Positions 1-9,960 of a DNA stretch of 64,000 bases are shown here, piece by piece. Position numbers and translations under genes: made by a program. The stretch is from Desmodus rotundus (lineage: Eukaryota; Chordata; Mammalia; Chiroptera; Phyllostomidae): assembly GCF_022682495.2 (NCBI RefSeq), contig NC_071393.1, forward strand, positions 121,784,239 to 121,848,238, given 5' to 3'. The notes beneath the pieces were generated by a model that worked only from the letters and a program-made list of their open reading frames with translations, had not been told where the DNA came from and did no database searches. Position 1 is the first letter of the stretch. Every line of letters begins with the position of its first letter.

Positions 1-1199
1 AATATTGGGAAATGTTTTTCTACTCTAAACAGCTGCATGTAGTTTGAGTTGGTTGGCAGGGAAGAAATTAGAATGGATTCTTTGAGAGAGAATTGACTTC
101 CTTTTTTTTTTTTCCTTAAAATGCCTGAATAGACCTATTTCCTTGTGAAGTGTAACCACATTCCCAACCCAGGGCATTTTCTATTCAGGATCCATTTAGA
201 CAAAAATGATTGAAATTGATCTATACAATAAAATCAAGAAAGAATTTAGGAAAGTTGAAGAGAAAATGGGAGAAAGGTTTTTAGCAAAAACACTATTACC
301 CCCAACCCCACAATAAGGAGGAAACTTAGGGGCTTATGGACATGTGTGGCCTTAGCTGAGTATTTTTTGAGCAACACACATCAGATAAATTTAGAGGAAC
401 AGTGTGATGTCTGGTGCTTATTCAAAATAATGCTCGGCCAAGCACTGTGCTGTATTCTTCCTCCATTACCAAAATAATTAGTAGAAACCTGCTGTGTAAC
501 ATATCCTTGTCTGAGTGTTGCTTTAGAGAACGAAGTGGGAGGGGCTACAGCCTAGCTGAGCAGTGTAAGAAGTGAGAGGTACGTCGGGCACTCAACACTC
601 AGCACAGCAGACGTTTGGAGAGAGAGAGGACCATGGTGGGAGGCTCTCAGGAAAGTCCCAGTAAGTGGGGTGAGGGTGTGGATGAGCTTGAGCCATTTTG
701 TAGAAATAGTAAAGAGAAGATTGTCTAGAAGGCAACTGATTTTTGGCATGAAGAAACTAAGTCACAGAGAAATTATTTGACTTCTATGTGGTTCGAAGAT
801 GTTATGGATAAAGGCATAACGAGAAAGCACTTTTCCTGAAGGGCAGCTTCATAGCTCTTTGGTGGACAACAGCATGCACTAGATTACCTTCTAGAGGCAA
901 CTGATTAAGTTTTATTTCTAGGCAGATGGAAATCATCATGTTACTCTTGGCATATGTTCTTTGTAGCATCGAGACCTCCCCTTATGTTCCATCTTGCCTC
1001 GTATGCAGTGCTTGCTGTGTGTGTATGGAATCATTTTCCAGAGGGTGGTCCTCTTGTAGTTCAGGCTTCCCCCACTAGGTGACTGTTCTAGGAACCCATC
1101 TGTATCAGTGTAACAGCTGCTGTTGTTGTGAGAGGCTGTGTTTGGTTTCAGTGAATTTTTTTTGAAGTTTCTTTCAATGTCTTTGCCCATTCATGACTG
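1..1199. other. Unique DNA, no gene recognised
   Basis: AT-rich unique sequence with a poly-T run near 103-114. Open frames here are under 90 codons and resemble nothing I know. A weak MIR-like stretch may lie near 740-800, but it is too diverged to call. Confidence 0.5.
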
Positions 1200-1582
1200 G
1201 TGATTTATGAGTGCATCTGCCCACACCACACTGAGTGTTCAGAAGTTTTTTACTAAAAATGTCACGACCCCCATGCCCCACCCTCCCTATTCACCCAATC
1301 TCGCCCTGAATGACTTTTCTTTTGTTTCCCTGTTGAAGAAAGTCTTCAAAGCTTTGGAAACATTTTGCCAATGTGAACAGGTGAAACCAAAACCTGCAGA
1401 AGCACAAAAAGGCATCAAAATCAATGAGTTCAAAAACTGTTTTGAGCAGTGGAAAAAACATCTTGATAGGTGTATTGCATCAAAAGAAGAGTACTCTGAA
1501 GGTGATTGAAGTTTAAACATGTGAGAATAAATACATAATTTTTAATAAACAAATTCTGGGTTGTTTTTGAATCCTCTCTCAT
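1200..1582 (+). mobile_element. Mariner (Tc1/mariner) transposon, 3' fragment
   Basis: An open frame at 1207-1509 (100 residues) matches the C-terminal third of a mariner transposase. It has a SAHTTLSVQKF segment, the PHPPYSPNLALND block and the C-terminal FEQWKKHLDRCIASKEEYSEGD-type end. The last catalytic Asp of the DD34D triad appears retained (D36 of this frame). The HDN motif with the second Asp is missing: the frame runs F-M-S-A-S-A-H where F-H-D-N-A-S-A-H is usual. Everything upstream, including the first Asp and DNA-binding domain, is absent. The stop is followed by an A/T-rich tail typical of mariner 3' ends. This is a dead, 5'-truncated copy. The exact right edge is estimated. Confidence 0.85.
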
Positions 1583-3329
1583 ATTATCTGGAAAAATATC
1601 ACTACCTAGTACAACTTTTAAAAAAGGTAATAGGCATCACAAACATAAAAAAATACAGAAAAATAATGATTTTTACATTGTTTGGCAGCGTGCCACTTGT
1701 CTCATTTTTTTTTTCTGCAGCTATTTTGATGGTTCTTCACATAGCAACATTTATAATATCATTTTCTATTGAGGAAATAGAAAGATAACTCAGTCCTTCC
1801 TCTAGAGAGGTTGATTGACACTTCTATTATATTTTTGATAATAAAAATACAGATATACTTCTCTATTTGTAGAAGGGCTACAGATTTGTATCCTTTATCC
1901 ATAGGAATTATATTTAATTCTTATTTTGCATGATTCCCATCCTATCGAAAAGAAAAACCATGTAGCTGTTTGAAATTGTATCTTGTATATTATTGAGTCA
2001 ATTTCTGATAGAGAGAACTTCTGTTTTGATTATACATTTTTGAGAACTTAATTTTCTTATAGTATTTCCTATCTGATACATAAAATTATTCTCATTATTA
2101 CACATTCTAGCTTCCGGCTCCAGACCTTTCAAGCCTTATTTCTCCCCCAGTTCCCTCATGCTACTGGTCTTGGGCACCATGCTTATATCACAGTGGCATT
2201 TTGGCCCAGTGCCTGGTGCAGGGTGAGTTGGCACCGTGGGTAGACGGAGTATTCCTACAGTCCATTCCTACAAGGAGAGGACTTGCAATAACTATTTGCA
2301 GAAGTGACTAAGAATCATGTACATATATCACAGAAATTAAAACGAAATGTATCCCTACCTGAAATGCTGATTAGTCAAATTGTAATAATGCCTGTAGCCA
2401 CTTAAACATCCCCCAGCAGAGTTGGAAGTCCAATGGTTGGGAAAGGGGAGTGGAATACGATAACAGTCTTAACCAATTATGATTAAAATTTTTATTTTGT
2501 CAATTTTTATAAACACACACTGACCACATGGGCATATTGTTAGGATTCCTCCTGGAGCCTTGGAAGAGGTTGGTGAAACTTAAGCCTCATTAGCTTTGTG
2601 GTAAATGCAGCTCAGCTAACTGGTCAAGTGATTGCTTATAAGGTGAGTTCCTCTTTGGGCCAAATTTTTTTGGCACACATGTGTATTCCAAAGGCATGTG
2701 ATTTCTTACTTGGGCTTTTTTCTTCCTAGGAGACTTCTGGCTTTGGCAGGTAGTGGTACATGATGAAGACTTGTCTACTTGTCTCCCTGGTGAGACTTTT
2801 ATGATTAGATTTGATAAACCTAGTCATAAATTTAATAAGAAACCACTCTCACTTTATTATTTGTCCAAGCTCCGTGTGTGATTCTACTGGCTATAAACTG
2901 TGTTTGCTAATTCCTCAGGTTCATGAACAAGAGGCCCTGGCCTCTTTGGAAAGCTTCCTTGCTTAATGGGTTCTGGGCAGATCAACTACTGTGTGTTTAA
3001 ATGCTCCAGTGATTCAAAAGGGGGGTATTAACTGAGACAAAAAATTAAGTGGGGCTTCCCTTGGAAAATTAAGAGACTTGTTGCTTCTCATCAAAGTCAG
3101 CCTTATTAATTATGCCCTACCAATTTTTCCACCTATTTTCATCTCCCTATTTGTTATAGTGGATCTCTTTATAGTGTTTGAGAGGTATTCAAGGTCAGAG
3201 ACTGGGTAATTGTGGACAGCTTTTTAAAAAAACAGTAAAGGGAGTTTTTTGCATAGGCATTCATGAAGTTAAAGGAAACCAACATGGGATGGTGATGTAC
3301 TCCCTCCCCACATTGTAGCAATAACTAAC
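1583..3329. other. Unique AT-rich DNA, nothing recognised
   Basis: No family-level repeat or coding signal is visible. The sequence is AT-rich with short homopolymers. It may contain very old repeats beyond recognition by eye. Confidence 0.4.
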
Positions 3330-4860
3330 TATCACATCTGTGACCATGAAGGGTCTGCTGGAGGGAGCCATTACTGACTCTTGGAGAGAGAGCTATAGCT
3401 GTAGGGGAGGGTCATCTCGCAGAACTGGTAAGATCTAGGAGGAGAATGCTGCCAACATATAACCTGGCAGCATTGACTCAGTGAAATAAACACCCTGATC
3501 TTCTCTTCCTTCTGCCCTTTTCATACTGTTAGACAGGCTGCCTGGACCATTGGGAGTGGAATGGGAGGGGCTGCTGGAGGAGATGGAGCTAGACCATGGG
3601 ATGAAACCTGGGAGCTGCTTCTGCGCTGAGCCATGGCTCTCAGGGCACTGAGGGGGTTGTGTGCAGCCAGACAATACCTTTGCGAACTGCCCAGGGCCAT
3701 GGCAAACACATTGAGTTTTGCAGCACTCTTGCAGGTGGGGCCATGTTGCCCAGGTAACCTAGCACAAGCTTCCCCAACCCTGGGGAAGATGGTAGCAAGA
3801 GGAAGTTCTTATATGGAGCACATGCAAGGCTAGCAAGATAATTAGATAAGAGGAAAAAAGCCCTCCTACCCATCTTTTGGCACCAGTTTGGGGGTGGGAA
3901 GCCAGGTACATGCACAATAGAAGTTAAAATGGCGGTGGGGGAGGTGCTAGACCAAAAAGGCCTGTTGGTCTAGCCAGAGGAAAGAAAGGATTGCTTGGGA
4001 AGCAGACCCACCAAAAGCATGCAAAAGTTTAGGAAGTTAATTGGTCATTCAGAGAAAGCATCTGGCCCAACCCACACCTGAAACTAACATAAACCCAGGG
4101 GAACAAAGAAATCTGTCCCTGGATCCTAGCTCACAGCATGCAACCTGCACTTGGATGGTGTACTGGCCTAGTCCTCTCTATGGGTCACATGACTGTAGCA
4201 GTCGTGTGGCCCATGGCCTCCAAGAAAGAGTCTCCCTCTTGATGACCTGGGGGAGCATTTGCTGGTGCACTTGCACACATCTAGCCTGGAAGCATAGGAT
4301 CTTGTGGGCCCAGAAGCTGCATGGTCAATGATGCTGCTGGCTCCATATGAAGCCTTTGGGGGAGGGAGCCCGAAGACATTTGGCAGCTGGGAACAAGCTA
4401 ATCTACCTGGATGAACACTTAGCAGCCACTTCAGGTTCCAAAGGATGGTACTTTAAAATGGAGCAGGAATTCTGGGTACTGCCTTTTGCTTTGGTCTTGC
4501 TGAGGATGACTGGGTTTTGTCTGGGTTTTGCAGAAGAGATGAGATTTGAGAAGGGGAATTCCTCATTCTCCCAGAGTGTTCAGCATTTGAATGAAAACCT
4601 TTTTCCTTTCTCACCAGCCTCTGCCTCTAGAGCTTACCTTTTCATGGTGGCTGGCAGCTGAACCCCACTTTAGTTTAGTAACACTAATCCAAACAGTTTG
4701 ATGTTCTGCACGTAATTTTTATTGACTGAATCCAACAACAAAACAAAGGGCAAGAAAACTCATTGATTCAGTCAATAAAGGTAAGTTTCCTGGAGTGCAG
4801 GTGTAGAGGTGAGGGTGGAGAGTGGATTTAGAGGGGCAAAGAGAAAAATACCAAGGATCA
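3330..4860 (+). repeat. Unassigned interspersed-repeat-like block, possibly LTR-derived
   Basis: This block is visibly richer in G+C than its flanks. It contains an AATAAA at about 3484-3489 followed by a pyrimidine-rich stretch, as at the R/U5 border of an LTR. Its right part (about 4700-4860, with a GGTGGAGAGTGGAT segment) resembles an ancient mammalian interspersed repeat I cannot name. The middle (3520-4690) may be a later insertion. Two open frames at 4041-4331 and 4347-4661 lie in the same + frame, separated by one TGA. I do not recognise their product. No primer-binding site or polypurine tract was identified, so retroviral origin is only a guess. Confidence 0.35.
4718..4779. repeat. 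Perfect 15-bp inverted repeat (hairpin)
   Basis: Arms at 4718-4732 (TTTATTGACTGAATC) and 4765-4779 (GATTCAGTCAATAAA) are exact reverse complements with a 32-base loop. It lies in the right part of the unassigned repeat-like block. Confidence 0.9.
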
Positions 4861-5826
4861 AAGGCTAGTAAAATTGGAGTCTTATCTTCACCTCAAGAGT
4901 TAGGCCTGCATTTCTGTCTAGCATCCAGAATTTCTCTCTTTTTCAAAGAAGGAGGGAGTGCATTTGTCAGATAGCCCCAAGGTGTCAGCTCCATCAGGGT
5001 GTGTCTCAGCTGCCAAGAGCTGTTTTGCCTGAGGTCAAGTCCTTCTTTCTTGGGTAGGCTTAAGTTGAATTAAATTAAATAGTTCAAAACTCTCCTTTCT
5101 CGTATCTATTACAAAGTATGCCCTATTAAATATTGTCTTAACCTTCACCACTTTTCGTTACAGGAAAACTTGTTCCAGGAATATGATATTGAACCTTTCT
5201 TTTGAATATTTTTACTGGAGCAAGTCTTTCCTCATTTCAATGACTGTAATAAAATGAATTTTTCATATGCTGGAATTATCTTTTTCCTTATTTCAGTCAG
5301 TGATATTTTAAAAATTTTATATACTCTAGACATTACTTCTTTAGTGTTCTTGAGTTGAAAGAAATATGTCAATGTTTATCTTGGTGAGAAATTCTAACGA
5401 AAAAATTTGTATATTTTTGAAGATTGAAATATACTGAAATGCTTTCATATCCATTCTATAATGCTTGATGTGACTTACTCAAAAAAATCTAATCTGACCA
5501 TGGTTTATTCTGGTCACTCATTGTCATCACTTTATGATCTTCAATGTATACCACCATCTTGTACCATGGGCTTTATAAGTTAAGGAGGATTTTTTGTGTT
5601 AAGAAACTCAGCCACTAGTTTTTAGTCTTTTAGCCCTTTTCAACTCCCGTAGAGAATTTATAAATTTTGTAATTGATGACTTTTTAAAAATGTTTTCTGA
5701 ATGCTTGAAAGTCACATGTTTCTCTAGGTCCTGTTATGTACTACAAATAAATCTAAATTTCTTTCATAGTTTTTTTTTAAACTTTTAAAATAGATTCTTT
5801 GACTTTTAGCTTTTTTGAAGCCTTGG
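4861..5826. other. Unique AT-rich DNA, nothing recognised
   Basis: No repeat family, RNA gene or coding frame recognised. Long T-rich and A-rich runs are present throughout. Confidence 0.4.
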
Positions 5827-6038
5827 TTTTTTTTAAATCCTCACCTTAGTATATATTTATTGATTTTTAGAGAGAGAGAAGGGAGTGAGAGAGAGAGACA
5901 GAGAGAGAGGAAGAGGGAGATAAAGAGAGAGAGAGAGATCAATGTCAGAGAGAAACATTGATCTGACTGGGGATTGAACCTGCAACCTTTTGGTGCACAG
6001 GACAATGCTCCAACCAACTGAGGCACCCAGCCAACGTC
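5827..6038 (-). mobile_element. VES SINE (bat tRNA-derived), minus strand
   Basis: Read on the minus strand, the head carries a tRNA-like A box (complement of 6014-6025) and a B box of the form GGTTCAATCCC (complement of 5970-5980). A CT-rich body (GA-rich on +) follows, and then an A-rich tail (T-run at 5827-5834). This is the diagnostic bat SINE: Pol III promoter-bearing, non-coding and mobilised by L1 proteins in trans. The short minus-strand open frames over it are artefacts. Confidence 0.95.
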
Positions 6039-6911
6039 AAAGGTTTTTCTTTATGCATGCCATTAGGAAATAAACATGAAACTGCATAGAAAGCTAGTAG
6101 AACCACTAACAGTATAAAAAAATATCTTGATGCAAAGGACACATTTATTATGTTTGAGAAAATTTTGCTGTATATTATAAAATAAGAGGGAGAGTCCATG
6201 AAAATAATTTAGTAAAAAGAGCTCTTTATAAGATTCAAATATTAAACCAAAAGGTAATTATAACAATATTTTTTATGTAAAGTTTTTAAAAGTACAATCA
6301 ATGTTCTATGTTGTTTGGCATACATATAAAGATACATGTACATATATGTGTATATATATATAAACTTATTGTAAATGTATAAAGACATACATGGGTATGA
6401 TAAACATTGGATTTCAAAAATAGTTACTTTTAGAATGGGGAGAGCAATAGAATTGTGAATGGATGCCCAGAGAGCTTCAGTTGTATTTGCAGTTTTCATC
6501 TCTTTCTGTCGAGCATCAGTCTGGCTATTTTCTTTGTATGTATATTCTAGTTTACTAGTCCTCAGTGTAGCTGTTTCTCATTTGCTCTTGAACTCATTTA
6601 TTGAGTTCTCAGTTTCAGTTAACATATTTTCAGTTCTAAGATTTTCATATTTTTAAGTTTCCAGCTTTCTGTTGAAATCTCTAATTTTCTAATTTCTGTC
6701 AAGAACTTGTAAGGGTGTAAGATTTTATCCCATTTGCAAACTAGCAAGGTAGGATGTCACAGTTTCATGGATCCCGACAGTAGACACACATCTCCTGGGT
6801 AAAAGAAGTATGACACTATCACACAGCGCAGCGACACCTGTGTGCCTCGTGACTGCATGATTTCCTTTGCTCCTCAAGTCCCTTTAAGATAATAAGGAAC
6901 AATTTATCTAT
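6039..6911. other. Unique AT-rich DNA with a TA/CA microsatellite
   Basis: The only structured element is an alternating purine-pyrimidine stretch of TA, CA and TG units at about 6325-6366. No gene was seen. Confidence 0.5.
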
Positions 6912-7055
6912 TTTCCTTTTTTTCCAGTTACAATTGATGTACAATATTGTATTAGTTTCTTCAGGTGTACGACATAGAGATTAGATATTTATATCAATTA
7001 TAAGCGATCACCCCAACATATCCAGAACTATCTAGCTGGATTTTGCACATGCAGT
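6912..7055 (-). mobile_element. L1 LINE 3' end, minus strand
   Basis: The motif order here (T-rich start, AATTGATGTACAATATTGTA, a TTCAGGTGTAC segment, then GATCACCCCAA) is the reverse complement of the mammalian L1 3' UTR tail. Only the last ~140 bases survive. Confidence 0.8.
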
Positions 7056-9189
7056 GGGTTTTTGTCATCGCTGAGGACAGCCAGTTTAGGAAACCCAACT
7101 ATCGTACAATAAGCTGTAGCAAATCTTTCCCCTTTCTCTGAGGGAGATATTGTCTTTATTATATTTCGTAGTAAGCAAAACTTCCTGTTGCTTCAGAGGG
7201 AGAGCTATCATTTTCCTCCAATGTGGTTTCTACATAAACATCTTTTAAAAGATAGTTCAGAAAAAAACTTCATTGCTTTTCTTGAAAGATGGGTTGAAAC
7301 TAGTGACCTGTAAAAAACTGTATTCCAACAATTTCTTGGACTAAATCATATATTTTAAAGCTATTTTAAATATCCACATTTTCCATGTGTGTCTTTTTAT
7401 TGTCTGTTATTTTTTTTTGCCCTTGGTTTTTAGTCCATAGCCAATCTGCAGTGGTCCTAGAATGTGATTAAGAAGCACAAATTTGATTTTTCATATTATT
7501 GAGGGTATAGGGTTATTTATTATGACAGCATAGCCTGGCTTATTTTGACTGATTCAGAATACTACTTTATTGTTATTCCTGCTATGATTATCAGCACATG
7601 CTCTATGAGTTTTTCCGGAAACAAAATGAAAGGGTGAAAAGTCTTTGAATTTGCATAGCAGCGTCCACATGCTTTCCATGAGTAACACTTCTAGGGATAC
7701 TTTTGCTTCTTCTCCAGAAAGTGGAGGCATATTTGATTGGTGACATCAGGTAAATGACCAGTCCATCCCAGGTCCCTTCTCTCTTTTCAGATCATCCTGA
7801 TTTCAGGACATCCTGATTTCCTGCTCTTACTGCCATAAGTTGCTGAGAACAAAGGCCTATTTATCTCTATGACTGGGTAGGCATGCTTAATTCTAGGACG
7901 CAAACAGTGGGAAGCCTAAATGTGGCAACAGGCTAAATTGCATTCTCTAATCCAGTTCCCTGGCACCCAAAGATATTTTGATACTTCATCTGCTTATACC
8001 TTCTGTTTTTCAGTTGGTTACACATGGTGGTTCATTGTCCAGCCTCAGCCGCAACATCCAGGTCCAAGAACACCCAGATTTGTAAATCTATCATTTGCTT
8101 ATAGTTCTTCCTTGTTTGGGAGGGGGAGCGGCATTTGCATATTGCTTCATGGAAATTAATGCAAACAGAAAAAGAAGTAGAGAATAGTGAAGTCACATTG
8201 AAAAGTAGTTACTGATGTAATCATTAACTGAGTCATTTCTGCAACCCCCGCCCCCATCCTCCACCTTTATTCATACTGGGATTTCAGCAAAGTGACAGCC
8301 ACAAATCAAAGGCCTTTGGAAGTCACTTGGGAATGATCAGGAACACAAATTTTGAATCCACGGGTCAGCTATGTGCGTGGGCTGGTGCGTGAGTTAGACC
8401 AGTGGAGCAATAGCATGAGTTTTGTAAATCCCTTAACCTACTAATTGAAAGTGGGTGGAATTCAGGCCAGCAAGTGGGGTTTACTCGTTTTGTGAAAGGG
8501 CCTTTCTCTTGAGTTTTTCTTTTTTTCAAGAACCACAGACATTTATTTTATTGCCACTCCATTCTGCTGCACAGCTTTTCCCTGGGCTAAGAATGGAATT
8601 ACTAACTTTGCTTGTTCTGTACTCTGAAAATTGCTGTCAGGTGTGAATTCAATGTTTTATTTGAATATTTGAACTCCTCATCAGTCACAAAGGGAATTTT
8701 TATGGAATAATACTTGCTGGCACTATATAATGCTTTTCATCTTAGACTCTCTAAGTGCTTTGTGAATGTCCTCTTTCGGCTCTGTACACCCAGTGGCTCC
8801 TATCATTCCCCCATCTAGGATCACTGACAGGAGGCCTTATACTAACTCCCTCAACTGTTCCAGTGAGGCTTTCATCCACTGGAAGTGGCAAACATCTGAA
8901 TAATTGTTTCTGGACCTCTAGAGAAAGGAATGAGACAACTTTGATGGTCTTCTGGCATATAGTGAATTCAGAATTTAGTAGGGGTGCTAAGGTTAAATGT
9001 GTCCCCTGGAGTTGACAGGGTGGAGTGAACACAGAATGTTAATCAGTTTCAAAACAAGCAAACAACTGATAATCCCCCTCTCTCCAAACCCACCCAAACT
9101 TTACTTGATCTTAAAAAGATTATGATTTGGGCCTTTATTCTACATTCCATTTGGGTGTTCATAGCATAACTATTTTTTTAGTCATTTAT
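7056..9189. other. Unique DNA, no repeat or gene recognised
   Basis: No transposon family is recognisable over about 2 kb. The segment 8090-8260 contains an octamer-like ATTTGCATA and several TAAT/ATTA cores, noted as a possible regulatory element. Open frames are below 95 codons. Confidence 0.45.
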
Positions 9190-9385
9190 AGTCATAACAT
9201 GTTTGAGTTAGAAGGAATGGTAATCACCATTCATAAACATTACTAATCCAGACAAATCATTCTATAGATGAAGCTTCACGGTTCAGAGAGATCTACACTA
9301 CTCAAGATCAAGCACAAAGCTAATTAGTGCAAAGCTGGGTCATTGGATTTCTCACTGCTCTTCAATCCCATAACCTCATTCTGAG
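9190..9385 (+). repeat. MIR-like SINE relic
   Basis: The order of blocks follows a diverged MIR-family core: a GTTAGAAGGAATGG-like start, 'TATAGATGAAG', 'TCAGAGAGATC', an AAAGCTAATTAG-like block and a terminal 'CTTCAATCC'. Identity is low. Confidence 0.5.
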
Positions 9386-9398
9386 TCCTATAGTCTAC

Positions 9399-9453
9399 CT
9401 TTTCCTTTCCCTTCCTTTTCTTTCTTTTCTCCTTTTCTTCTCCTCCTGCTCCG
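9399..9453. repeat. Polypyrimidine tract
   Basis: About 55 bases are almost entirely C and T (TTTTCC, CTTTTC and CTCCTC units). This is a simple low-complexity tract with mirror-repeat character, able in principle to form triplex DNA. Confidence 0.85.
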
Positions 9454-9845
9454 AGAATGGCTCATATCTTGCAACAAGAATTTGAGGAAAAATGCTTTCA
9501 GAGTATGATATAACGTAACTATGGAAAACACATTCATCAATGAATGAATGGTCATCCTCACCTTTTATTCACCTGAAGGTTTTATCTTCTTAGCTTCGAG
9601 CCATCTCTTAGAGTTTGTATCACTTAAAAAAGGTTTTTATTTTTAAAATCTTGTGGAAGAAGTAGCATTAGATGTTGAAAGCTTAAAAGGCAATAAGCCC
9701 CTCCATGCCCCCCACCCCAAAATAACTGAGTGCCTAACATTTTGAAGGAGATCCAAGATATATGTTTCTAACTGACTTTCCTTAGTGGTTCCTTCTTCTG
9801 TGTGATTTACATAACCCTTAGTTTCCGGGTAACACCTGTACAACT

Positions 9846-9960
9846 GAATCATACAATGTTAGTGCTGGCAAGGGACTGAAAGGTCCAAACCCTTCATTTC
9901 ATAGATAAGATTCAGAAGAGTGAAATGATAAATCAAAGATCACCTTTTAATTCTTCTTTT
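9846..9960 (+). repeat. MIR-like SINE relic
   Basis: The sequence 'GTTAGTGCTGGCAAGGGACT' followed by 'CCCTTCATTTCATAGATAAG' resembles the MIR-family core, in which a GAAACTGAG-like block follows. Strongly diverged. Confidence 0.5.

Noticed and set aside
3435..3915. Overlapping short frames on both strands as a host gene exon
   Set aside because: No consistent frame, no defensible splice sites, and the surrounding block looks repeat-derived.
5841..6026. Serine/leucine-rich minus-strand frame
   Set aside because: Translation of the (GA)n body of a VES SINE.
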